From Slackia piriformis YIT 12062 (GTDB lineage Bacteria > Actinomycetota > Coriobacteriia > Coriobacteriales > Eggerthellaceae), in contig NZ_JH815198.1 of assembly GCF_000296445.1 (NCBI RefSeq), positions 453,501 through 517,500 of the forward strand: 64,000 nt of DNA, written 5' to 3'. Positions 7,908-20,567 of the stretch are shown here, one piece after another; positions within the stretch are counted from its first letter, which is position 1, and every line of letters begins with the position of its first letter. A program made the position numbers and the translations under genes. The notes beneath the pieces are model-generated. The model was not told where the DNA came from. It did not search any database and saw only the letters and a program-made list of their open reading frames with translations.

Positions 7908-8823
7908 GACCACGGGCTGCCTCCGAAAAGCGGCCGTTTCGCCTACGGAGGCAGCCTCGGACATGCATGAACTATACGGTGTATATAATGATATTTCCGC
8001 TCATGGCGCAGGCTGTTCATGCAATGCGGCAAAGCAGCAGGGGCAAGACGGGGAATACGCCGAGGACGCGTCCGACCCGGTGCATCGCGGCGTGTTCGTC
8101 ACCTTCGAAGGAGGCGAAGGGGCGGGAAAGACCACGCATATATCGATCCTTGCCGAAGTGCTCGAGTCCCTGGGGCGAGAGGTTGTCAGGCTGCGCGAGC
8201 CGGGTGGCACTTCGATCGGGGAGAGCCTTCGCTCCATCGTGCTCGATCCCTCCAACAAGGCGATGTGCGATGAATGCGAGCTTCTTATCTATGAAGCGGC
8301 GCGTGCCCAGATAGTCCACGAGGTGATCGCCCCGTCGCTTGATCGAGGCGCTGTCGTGCTGTGCGATCGCTTCTACGATTCCACGGTGGCCTACCAAGGC
8401 GGTGGGCGCGGCATGGACGCGCTTTTCATCGATCGGGCGAACGCCTTCGCATGCCAGGGCGTCCGTCCCGACCGCACGATTTTGCTCGTGCCGCCAAGCG
8501 TTGAAGACGGCCTTGATAGGGCCGTCCAGTTCGGCCAGGCCGACCGCCTCGAATCGGAGAGTGCGCGTTTTCACGAGCGCGTGCGCGCAGCGTTTGCCAC
8601 GTTGTCTCGCAACGACTCGCAGCGCGTCCGCACGGTCGAATCCGCCTCTGCGATATCGGATACGGCGCGAGCCGTCTTCTGCGAGCTGCGCGACCTCTTT
8701 CCGTTCGAGGCCTTTCTTCGCGACGAGACGTTCTTCAAGCGGTTCGACGCGTACGCAGGCCGAGGCGAAAAAGCCATCTTTGGCGGGGGCTGCGCGTCTT
8801 TTTCCGATAAGGAGGTGCGCTGA
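7897..8823 (+). CDS. tmk: Thymidylate kinase with an unusual N-terminal extension
   Basis: dTMP kinase makes dTDP for DNA synthesis. The P-loop is FEGGEGAGKTT (residues 70-80), then REPGGTSIGESLR, the DRF motif in LCDRFYDSTVAYQG, and a LID-like region near QADRLESES. The ATG at 7897 has a strong AAGGAG 9 bp upstream but puts ~64 residues of low-complexity sequence before the kinase domain. GTG at 8080 would give a standard N-terminus (VHRGVFVTFEGGEG) but has only a weak GAGGA about 13 nt upstream. A hairpin and a TATAAT lie inside the extension, so it may not be translated. The stop overlaps the holB ATG by one base. Confidence 0.85.
   Translation: MTAETTGCLRKAAVSPTEAASDMHELYGVYNDISAHGAGCSCNAAKQQGQDGEYAEDASDPVHRGVFVTFEGGEGAGKTTHISILAEVLESLGREVVRLREPGGTSIGESLRSIVLDPSNKAMCDECELLIYEAARAQIVHEVIAPSLDRGAVVLCDRFYDSTVAYQGGGRGMDALFIDRANAFACQGVRPDRTILLVPPSVEDGLDRAVQFGQADRLESESARFHERVRAAFATLSRNDSQRVRTVESASAISDTARAVFCELRDLFPFEAFLRDETFFKRFDAYAGRGEKAIFGGGCASFSDKEVR
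7915..7956 (+). terminator. Hairpin just after fumB, inside the tmk 5' region
   Basis: Perfect 11-bp arms GGCTGCCTCCG (7915-7925) and CGGAGGCAGCC (7946-7956), with AAA/TTT pairing inside the loop. It begins 8 bp after the fumB stop and could end fumarase transcription, but there is no T tract. It is followed 28 bp later by TATAAT (7984-7989), a possible internal promoter for tmk. Confidence 0.45.
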
Positions 8824-9953
8824 TGTCCGATGCGTTCGACGGCATTATCGGCCAGCCGAAGGTGCGCGAGTTTCTTCGTTCGTGCGTGTCGTCCGACCGC
8901 GTGAGCCATGCGTATCTGTTTTGCGGGCCTGCGGGATCGAACAAAACCCAGGCCGCCTATGCGTTTGCGCGCGCTATCCTCTGCGAAGGCGATCCGTGCG
9001 CGGATTGTGAAGGCTGCACGTCTCAGGCGTGTCGTCACATCGTGCGTAAAGCCCATCCCGACGTGCACTACCTTGCGCCGGAGGGCGCGCAGGGCTACGT
9101 GGTCGATCAGATACGCGACGTCATGGCCGATACGCTGCTGGCCCCCATCCAGGCGAAGCGCAAGGTGTACATCATCGACCGCGTCGATCTTTTGGGGACC
9201 GCCGCCGCAAACGCGTTTCTCAAAACGCTCGAGGAGCCTCCATCGGATGTGGTGCTTATCCTGCTCGGCCGTACGCGCGAAAGCGTGCTTCCCACCATCG
9301 TATCGCGCTGTCAGGTGGTTCCTTTTCGCCATATACCGGCAAGCGAGGCTGCGGGAATTCTCGTTCAAAACACGGGATGCACGCTGCCCGAAGCCTCCAT
9401 TGCCATCGAGGCGTGCGGCGGATCTATCACCAAGGCGGCGGATTTTCTTCGTTCCAAGGAGCGTGCTCGGTTGCGGCTGACCATGACGCAGGCGCTTGCA
9501 TCGCTTGCTCGCGCCGACGACCTTGACGTGCTCGGCTACGCCGCAGAAATCGTTCTCGCATCGAAAGCTCCGCTCGACCAGGTTCGTCGAGAACAGGAGC
9601 GCGTCTTGGATGAGCGGTCGGAGTTCTTGCAGAAGTCGGCTCTGAAAACGCTCGAAACGCGCCATAAACGCGCTTTGTCGCAAGCGAGCTTCGAGCTTTT
9701 GCGTCAGATGACGAGCGTGGCGAAATCGTGGCTGAGGGATGTGGAGATGATCTGCTCGGGCGCCGAGCGCCTCGTGATAAACGTGGACTGTCTCGACGCG
9801 CTTCGCGATTGCGCAGAGCGCACCGATCTTGCGCGGGTTTGCCGTGCTTTGATGCGCGTGCAAGCGGCCGACGAGGCCATCTCGTATAATGTCTCCCCGC
9901 AAGTGAGCATCGAAGCTATGCTTTTTGAGATAAGAGAGGAACTGTATGCCTAA
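8823..9953 (+). CDS. holB: DNA polymerase III, delta prime subunit
   Basis: A 376-residue clamp-loader subunit of the AAA+ family. It opens FDGIIGQPKVREFL, has a modified P-loop GPAGSNKT (35-42), a zinc module of cysteines at about 54, 59, 62, 65 and 70, the sensor region DRVDLLGTAAANAFLKTLEEPP and the SRC motif in VSRCQVV. The non-standard P-loop fits a subunit that need not hydrolyse ATP. The tmk-holB order and one-base overlap (TGATG) are common in bacteria and support coupled translation. The next gene overlaps by 8 bp. Confidence 0.9.
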   Translation: MSDAFDGIIGQPKVREFLRSCVSSDRVSHAYLFCGPAGSNKTQAAYAFARAILCEGDPCADCEGCTSQACRHIVRKAHPDVHYLAPEGAQGYVVDQIRDVMADTLLAPIQAKRKVYIIDRVDLLGTAAANAFLKTLEEPPSDVVLILLGRTRESVLPTIVSRCQVVPFRHIPASEAAGILVQNTGCTLPEASIAIEACGGSITKAADFLRSKERARLRLTMTQALASLARADDLDVLGYAAEIVLASKAPLDQVRREQERVLDERSEFLQKSALKTLETRHKRALSQASFELLRQMTSVAKSWLRDVEMICSGAERLVINVDCLDALRDCAERTDLARVCRALMRVQAADEAISYNVSPQVSIEAMLFEIREELYA

Positions 9954-11325
9954 TGTTGCTGCGGTCAGGCTTACCTATAATCCCAAGGTTTTGTGGTTTG
10001 ATCCAAACGGGGTCGAATTTCGTGCGGGCGATGCGCTCATCGTACGCACCGAACGTGGACTGGAATACGGTATAGCCGACGAAGACCTGAAAGAGGTCGA
10101 CAAGAAGGCCATCGAGAACCTGAAGTGCGCGCTGAAGCCGGTGGAGCGCAAGGCCACCGTCGAAGACCAGCTTGCCTGGAAGGAAATGCAGGCAAAAGCC
10201 GAAGAAGCGCTTCCGGTGTTCAAGCAGATGGTTGCCGAACAGAAGCTCGACATGCATCCGGTGACGGTCGAGTTCCTCTTCGATGGGGACAAGGCCGTCT
10301 TCTACTTTGAAGCGGAAGACCGCGTTGACTTCAGAGAGCTCGTTCGCGTTCTGGCGGCGCGCTTTCACGTGCGTATCGACATGCGCCAGATTGGCGTGCG
10401 CGACGAGGCTCGCATCGTGGGCGGTTTGGGCCACTGCGGCCAGGAACTGTGCTGCAAGCGTCTCGGCGGCGAGTTCAATCCCGTTTCCATTCGCATGGCC
10501 AAAGACCAGGACCTGTCTTTGAATCCCCAGAAGATTTCCGGCGTCTGCGGACGCTTGATGTGCTGTTTGCGCTACGAGGCCGACACGTATAAGGAATTCA
10601 AGACGCGCTGCCCGAAAATGAACTCCATGGTGTCCACCCCCGAAGGGGATGCCAAGGTCATCGAGGTCAACGTGCCGCGCGAGACGGTCACCATCATGGC
10701 GGGCGACAAGCGCGTGAAGATTCCCGTTTCCGAGATGGACATAGACAAGAAGACGGGCAAGCCGGGCATCGTTCCTCGCGATGTGTACGAAGAGTGCGTC
10801 AACGGCGACCGGACGCCCTCGGCATCGGTCGAGACCTTGATAACGCCCATGTTCACTGGGACCGACAAGCTCGCCGAAAAACCCTCCGCCCGTCGTTCAT
10901 CGTCGCGTAAGTCCGACGCGGATGCGGCGGAGAAGAAAAAGTCGTCTTCGTCCCGCCGTCGCCGTCGTTCGGGTCGCGGTCGTGGCGCGGAAGGGTCTTC
11001 CGTTTCCGCCGATCGCCCTCGCCAGCAGCGTTCCGGCTCCCAGAAGCGCGAAGGTACGAAGAATTCTTCGCAGCAGCCGAAAAACCAGCAGCGCAGCGCT
11101 TCGAAGCCGCAGCGTTCGCAGGGGGCTGCAGATAAGCAGAAGACCCGCTCTGCGGCTCGTCCTGGGCAGCGCTCCTCGAGCCTTTCCGATACGCGGGATT
11201 CCCAGCAGCGTCGCAACGTCGCCGACCGCTCGTCTTCATCGAATCGTCCCGCCTCAAGCGAGCACCGCAAATCGCGCCGTCGCAGCCATAAGGCCCAAGG
11301 CGGAGAGGCTCGTCAAGACAATTAG
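9946..11325 (+). CDS. ricT: PSP1-domain protein, RicT (YaaT)-like, with a basic C-terminal tail
   Basis: Residues ~1-290 match the PSP1/RicT family: HCGQELCCKRL and CGRLMCCLRYE carry the conserved cysteines that in Bacillus RicT help ligate Fe-S clusters in the RicAFT complex, which affects RNase Y-dependent RNA processing. Residues ~305-459 are a disordered tail rich in Ser, Arg, Lys and Gln (runs such as SSSRRRRRSGRGRG) that Bacillus RicT does not carry in this form and that looks RNA-binding. The holB-ricT neighbourhood is also seen in Firmicutes. ricA and ricF are not in the window. The start overlaps holB by 8 bp. Confidence 0.8.
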   Translation: MPNVAAVRLTYNPKVLWFDPNGVEFRAGDALIVRTERGLEYGIADEDLKEVDKKAIENLKCALKPVERKATVEDQLAWKEMQAKAEEALPVFKQMVAEQKLDMHPVTVEFLFDGDKAVFYFEAEDRVDFRELVRVLAARFHVRIDMRQIGVRDEARIVGGLGHCGQELCCKRLGGEFNPVSIRMAKDQDLSLNPQKISGVCGRLMCCLRYEADTYKEFKTRCPKMNSMVSTPEGDAKVIEVNVPRETVTIMAGDKRVKIPVSEMDIDKKTGKPGIVPRDVYEECVNGDRTPSASVETLITPMFTGTDKLAEKPSARRSSSRKSDADAAEKKKSSSSRRRRRSGRGRGAEGSSVSADRPRQQRSGSQKREGTKNSSQQPKNQQRSASKPQRSQGAADKQKTRSAARPGQRSSSLSDTRDSQQRRNVADRSSSSNRPASSEHRKSRRRSHKAQGGEARQDN

Positions 11326-11330
11326 TCTTC

Positions 11331-11364
11331 AAGGCTGTCGTATGATCTCATGCGGCAGCCTTTT
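11331..11364 (+). terminator. Terminator of the fum-tmk-holB-ricT run
   Basis: AAGGCTG (11331-11337) pairs with CAGCCTT (11356-11362), extended by TCG/CGG pairs, followed by TTTTCG. It starts 6 bp after the ricT stop. Confidence 0.75.
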
Positions 11365-11380
11365 CGTCAGGATACGTTGC

Positions 11381-11425
11381 GCCTCCCCAACGGAGGCGGC
11401 TTGCCTTCGCCGATTGCGGCAAGGC
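11381..11425 (+). promoter_or_regulatory. Two consecutive hairpins in the pncB leader
   Basis: Hairpin 1: GCCTCC (11381-11386), loop CCAAC, GGAGGC (11392-11397). Hairpin 2: GCCTT-C-GCCG (11403-11412), loop ATTG, CGGCAAGGC (11417-11425). They lie 20-64 bp before the pncB ATG, with GAGGGAAGG between the second hairpin and the start. A leader control element is possible; no known NAD-sensing riboswitch consensus is recognised. Confidence 0.4.
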
Positions 11426-11444
11426 GATATGAGGGAAGGCTTGC

Positions 11445-12977
11445 ATGATGCTTGAAGATGCCGTTTTGGGGACGCAGGATGCGCCATCGGGCGAATTGCC
11501 TCGTCGGACGCTCGCGTATGCGCTTTTGACCGATTTGTATCAGCTCACGATGGCGCAAGGATACTGGGCTAACGGAAAACTGGACGAAGAAGCGTGCTTT
11601 CACATGTTCTTCCGCGAAAACCCCTTCAAAGGGGGCTTTGCCATAGCGTGCGGAGCCGCGCAGCTTGCGGAGATGATAGACGGCTTCGCGTTTTCCGACG
11701 AAGACGTCGCCTATCTCGGATCTTTGCAGGCTCCGGGCGGGGGTCCGCTGTTTGACGAGGGGTTCCTCGCGTATCTACGCGAGATGCGGCTGACGCTTGA
11801 CGTGGACGCGGTGCGTGAAGGCACGGTGGTTTTTCCCATGGAACCCATTGTGCGCGTCACAGGTCCCATCCTGCAGTGCCAGCTGCTCGAGACGGCTCTT
11901 CTGTGCTGCATGAATTTCCAGACGCTCATCGCGACGAAGGCGGCGCGCGTCTGTCTTGCCGCCCAAGCCCCGGTGGCGGAGTTCGGTCTTCGTCGTGCCC
12001 AGGGAGCAGGCGGCGCGCTGTGGGCGAGCCGCGCTGCGGTGGTGGGGGGCTGCGCTTCCACGTCGAACGTGCTCGCGGGCAAAATGTTCGATATCCCGGT
12101 CTCCGGCACGCATGCCCATTCGTGGGTCATGGCGTTCGATAGCGAGATAGAAGCATTTCGCGCCTATGCGAAGACGTTTCCTAAGAATTGCATCCTGCTC
12201 GTGGACACTTACGACGTCAAGCAGGGCATCGAGCATGCGATCGAGGTCGGTCTGGAGATGCGCGCTCAGGGGGAGAGGCTTGCTGGCATACGCATCGATT
12301 CGGGAGACCTCGCCTGGCTTGCTCGCTACGCCCGCGAGCGCCTTGATGCCGCGGGTCTTGTCGATTGCGGCATCGTCCTTTCCAACGATCTGGACGAATA
12401 CACCATCAAGTCCATTCGCGATCAAGGAGCCGACGTTATGTCGTGGGGCGTCGGCACGAAGCTCGCCTGCGCCTACGACCAGCCTTCCCTGGGCGGGGTC
12501 TACAAGCTCTCGGCAACGCGCGTTGCCGGCTGCAAGGCGTGGTCCAACAGATTGAAGGTGTCCGAACAGTCCTCCAAGCTCACGCTTCCCGGCGTGCTGG
12601 ACGTGCGTCGCTATTCTTTCGCGGACGGCCGCATCGCGGGCGATATGGTCTTTGACGTGAATGAACCGGTGGATGGGGAAGGCGCGATCATCGATCCGGC
12701 GGACATCCTTCGTCAGAAAAAACTCGCGGGGTACGCTTTCGAGACGCTTTTGCATCCGCTTGCGCGTCGCGGCGTTTCCGTTCTTTCGGACGAAGAACGC
12801 TCGGCGCTCGCCGCCCGAGAAAGGACGGCCGCCGGCATTTCTCGTCTCGACGAATCGCAGAAGCGCTTCCTCAATCCTCATTCCTATCCGGTGGGGCTTG
12901 AGGCGGGGCTGTGGCATCGTCGCGCCTCGATGGCCGCCGCACTGCGCGAATCGGGGCGCGCTGACGGATTGCGCTAG
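11445..12977 (+). CDS. pncB: Nicotinate phosphoribosyltransferase
   Basis: 510 residues, long-form NAPRTase. Landmarks are ALLTDLYQLTMAQGYW at the N-terminus, EFGLRRAQG with the conserved arginines, the HSWVMAF histidine site (the phosphohistidine region), LVDTYDVKQGI, GIRIDSGDL and SWGVGTKL. It makes nicotinate mononucleotide from nicotinate and PRPP, coupled to ATP hydrolysis, in the NAD salvage (Preiss-Handler) route. Two ATGs three bases apart are possible; the first has GAGGGAAGG upstream. It ends facing purC. Confidence 0.92.
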   Translation: MMLEDAVLGTQDAPSGELPRRTLAYALLTDLYQLTMAQGYWANGKLDEEACFHMFFRENPFKGGFAIACGAAQLAEMIDGFAFSDEDVAYLGSLQAPGGGPLFDEGFLAYLREMRLTLDVDAVREGTVVFPMEPIVRVTGPILQCQLLETALLCCMNFQTLIATKAARVCLAAQAPVAEFGLRRAQGAGGALWASRAAVVGGCASTSNVLAGKMFDIPVSGTHAHSWVMAFDSEIEAFRAYAKTFPKNCILLVDTYDVKQGIEHAIEVGLEMRAQGERLAGIRIDSGDLAWLARYARERLDAAGLVDCGIVLSNDLDEYTIKSIRDQGADVMSWGVGTKLACAYDQPSLGGVYKLSATRVAGCKAWSNRLKVSEQSSKLTLPGVLDVRRYSFADGRIAGDMVFDVNEPVDGEGAIIDPADILRQKKLAGYAFETLLHPLARRGVSVLSDEERSALAARERTAAGISRLDESQKRFLNPHSYPVGLEAGLWHRRASMAAALRESGRADGLR

Positions 12978-12980
12978 GCC

Positions 12981-13099
12981 CTTATCGAGCGGCGCCGCAG
13001 ACGCAGATCCGATGCTCGGTGAACAGGTCCGCGGCCCTTCGACGCAAAGCGGCGCCGCAGGCCTGGCGGTCGGCGGCGCCGTTCGAAAAACAGGCGATA
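12981..13099. repeat. GC-rich repeated palindromes between pncB and purC
   Basis: The 164-bp convergent gap has an exact 13-bp direct repeat AGCGGCGCCGCAG (12988-13000 and 13048-13060), each containing the palindrome GCGGCGCCGC, and a third related copy at 13071-13081. TCGAGCGGCGCCG (12985-12997) can pair with CGGCGCCGTTCGA (13074-13086) with a single G-T mismatch, and CTTATCG with CGATAAG beyond a bulge. It probably acts as a bidirectional transcription end; there is no clean T tract. Confidence 0.5.
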
Positions 13100-13141
13100 A
13101 GCAAGAAGAAAAACTCCACGAGGGGTTTGCGGGTCGAAGAC

Positions 13142-13854
13142 TTAAAGGCCCAGACGGCGGGCAACTTCCTCGTAGGCTTCTTTTACATTGCCCAGATTGC
13201 GGCGGAAGCGGTCTTTATCCAGCTTTTCACCGCTTGCCGCATCCCAGATGCGGCAGGTGTCGGGAGACACCTCGTCGGCGAGGATGATCGAATCTTTGAA
13301 GCGTCCGAACTCGAGCTTGAAATCGACGAGCGTAAGCTTGTGCTCCAGGAAAAAGCCGCTGAGGGCCTTGTCGATTTCCAGGGCAAGCTCCACGATGCGA
13401 TCGAGCTCGGATTCGTCGACCAGTTCCAAAGCAAGCGCGTCGTGGCCCGAAACCATCGGGTCGTCGAGTTCGTCGTCTTTCAGATGGAACTCGATCGCCG
13501 GTCTGGAAAGGGGCTGTCCCTCCGTCATGCCGAGGCGCTTCGAAAAGCTTCCTGCCGCGATATTGCGCACCACCACTTCGAGAGGAATCATCTCGGCATG
13601 CCTCACCACGGCGTTTCGCTCGTCTATCTCGTTTACGAAATGGGTCGGGATGCCCTGGTCGTTCAAGAAGGCGAAGATGCGATTGGAGATGCGGTTGTTC
13701 AAAAGGCCCTTGCCTTCGATGGTCTCCTTGCGCTTTCCGTTCAGCGCCGTGGCGTCGTCTTTGTATTCGATGACCAGTTCGTCGGGCGCATCGGTCGTCC
13801 ATACCTTTTTCGCCTTGCCTTCGTAGAGCATTTCTTTTTTTGCCGGGGTTTTCA

Positions 13855-13858
<4 letters not shown>
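13142..13858 (-). CDS. purC: Phosphoribosylaminoimidazole-succinocarboxamide synthase
   Basis: SAICAR synthetase of about 238 residues, the normal bacterial length. It begins KEMLYEGKAKKVW, then KDDATALNGKR, GIPTHFV, PLEVVVRN with the conserved arginine, SGHDALALELV, LVDFKLEFGR and LADEVSPDTCRIWD. It ligates aspartate to CAIR in purine biosynthesis. Of two adjacent ATGs, the first (13858) gives a 4-bp ATGA overlap with purF and sits 10 bp from AGGAG. It is the last gene of the glnA-pyrG-purF-purC run. Confidence 0.95.
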
Positions 13859-18994
<5,136 letters not shown>

Positions 18995-19463
18995 TGCTGC
19001 ATCCTTTCTTTGTGGCCGAAGCGCTCTGGGCTAGCGAGCAGGATGATGAGCCTGCAGGCCGAACGGGCGATGGTCGGCCGGCCGTATTCAACGGATGCAC
19101 ACTATAGGTTCGACAAGGGCTTTTCCGCCTGTACGAGGCAAGCATTTTTCAAAGTTGAATCACGGTCGAAACATGTTCGAAAACTGCAGGACCGCTCTGT
19201 GTCCTTCTCGTTACGAGCATGCTTCGACTGTGAAAACAACCGCGTTTTTCGTCGTGGGCGAATCTGTCGAATACGAAAATGCCGCCAGTGCACGCAAGCG
19301 GGGCGGTCGCGCTGCCATTCGGGCCGCGCTGCTTGCGATCGCGTCCGCGCTGTACGTTTGCGGCATGGGCGCTGTTCGGCGAATCGGCCCGCGCCGCAGC
19401 TCTCGTCCATCTTGGCGCGGGATTGTGGGGCACGCTCGATTCGTTCTGGCAGAGAGGAGCGGC
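18995..19463. promoter_or_regulatory. 469-bp divergent region between glnA and glutamate synthase
   Basis: No gene is supported here. On the minus strand TATAGT (complement of 19101-19106) is a candidate glnA -10, without a good -35. A 15-bp dyad TCGAA-ACATG-TTCGA lies at 19166-19180, roughly central, and could bind a regulator shared by both operons. The glutamate synthase start has GAGAGGAGC just upstream. A frame open from 19095 to the glutamate synthase gene has no homology-like content upstream of 19464. Confidence 0.45.
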
Positions 19464-20567
19464 ATGGAAAAAGAAGGAAACATCCGCATCCCTTCCGGAT
19501 GCGCTATAGCGGCGGCCATCTCAAGGGAGGGTCGCCGATTTTCGGGGGGCAGGCTCATCGACGCCATGCGCCCCATGCACGATCGCTCGAACGGTCTCGG
19601 CGGCGGATTCGCGGGGTACGGCATCTATCCCGAATACCGCGATTTCTACGCCCTGCATATGTTCTTCGACGACCGAAGCGCCCGCAAATCGTTCGAGGCG
19701 TATCTGAAAGAGCGCTTCGAGATTGTGGAGTCGCAGCGTATGCCTACAAGAACCATTCCGCAGATTTCCGACGAACCGGTCATCTGGCGCTATTTCGTCG
19801 ACCCCTTGCGCTCCCTGCTTGCCTCGATGCAGCTTGACGAGCGCGAGTTCGTGGCCCGCATGGTCATGGACGTGAACGCGAACATGCCGGGATGCTACGT
19901 TTTCTCGAGCGGCAAGAACATGGGCGTGTTCAAGGCGGTCGGCTACCCCGAGGACGTAGGCGAATTCTACAGGATCGACGAATACCGTGGCTATTCATGG
20001 ACCGCTCATGGGCGCTATCCCACCAACACGCCGGGATGGTGGGGCGGCGCGCATCCGTTCTCGCTGCTCGACTTTTCCGTGGTGCACAACGGGGAAATAT
20101 CGTCTTACGACGCCAATCGTCGTTTCATAGAGATGTTTGGGTACCAGTGCACGCTGCAGACGGACACCGAGGTCATCACCTACCTTTTCGACTACCTGGT
20201 TCGAAAGAAAGGGCTCGTTCTCGAGGAGGCGGCCGCGGTGGTCGCCGCCCCGTTCTGGGAAGCTATCGAATCCGATCGCGATGCCGAGCGCGGGAGGCTC
20301 GCGGCGTATCTGCGCACCGTGTTTCCGAGCCTGCTGGTGACGGGGCCGTTTTCCATCGTGGTCGGATTCGACGGGGGACTCATGGCTCTCAACGACCGAT
20401 TGAAGCTTCGTTCGATGGCGGTGGGGGAGAAAGGCGACATGGCCTACATCGCAAGCGAAGAGGCGGCCATCCGCGCAATGGAGCCGACGGCCGAAAACAT
20501 CTGGGCTCCTGCCGGCGGACAGCCGGTGGTGTTCACGGTTCGAAAGGAGAGCCCTTATGGGAATTGA
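19464..20567 (+). CDS. Glutamate synthase, glutamine amidotransferase subunit (archaeal-type split form)
   Basis: A 367-residue class II amidotransferase. The typical opening is SGCAIAAAISREGRRFSG, with the cysteine in GCAIA as the likely nucleophile, preceded by a ~12-residue leader. Then MHDRSNGLGGGFAGYGIYPEY, ARYPTNTPG-like GRYPTNTPGWWGGAHPF and VVHNGEISSYDANR. It corresponds to the N-terminal domain of GltB encoded separately and would release ammonia from glutamine for the FMN subunit that follows. GAGAGGAGC lies before the ATG. It overlaps the next gene by 11 bp. Confidence 0.88.
   Translation: MEKEGNIRIPSGCAIAAAISREGRRFSGGRLIDAMRPMHDRSNGLGGGFAGYGIYPEYRDFYALHMFFDDRSARKSFEAYLKERFEIVESQRMPTRTIPQISDEPVIWRYFVDPLRSLLASMQLDEREFVARMVMDVNANMPGCYVFSSGKNMGVFKAVGYPEDVGEFYRIDEYRGYSWTAHGRYPTNTPGWWGGAHPFSLLDFSVVHNGEISSYDANRRFIEMFGYQCTLQTDTEVITYLFDYLVRKKGLVLEEAAAVVAAPFWEAIESDRDAERGRLAAYLRTVFPSLLVTGPFSIVVGFDGGLMALNDRLKLRSMAVGEKGDMAYIASEEAAIRAMEPTAENIWAPAGGQPVVFTVRKESPYGN

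Noticed and set aside
19095..19463. In-frame extension of the glutamate synthase amidotransferase upstream to 19095
   Set aside because: The extra sequence is not similar to the family and the ATG at 19464 has a strong GAGAGGAGC and gives a near-normal N-terminus.
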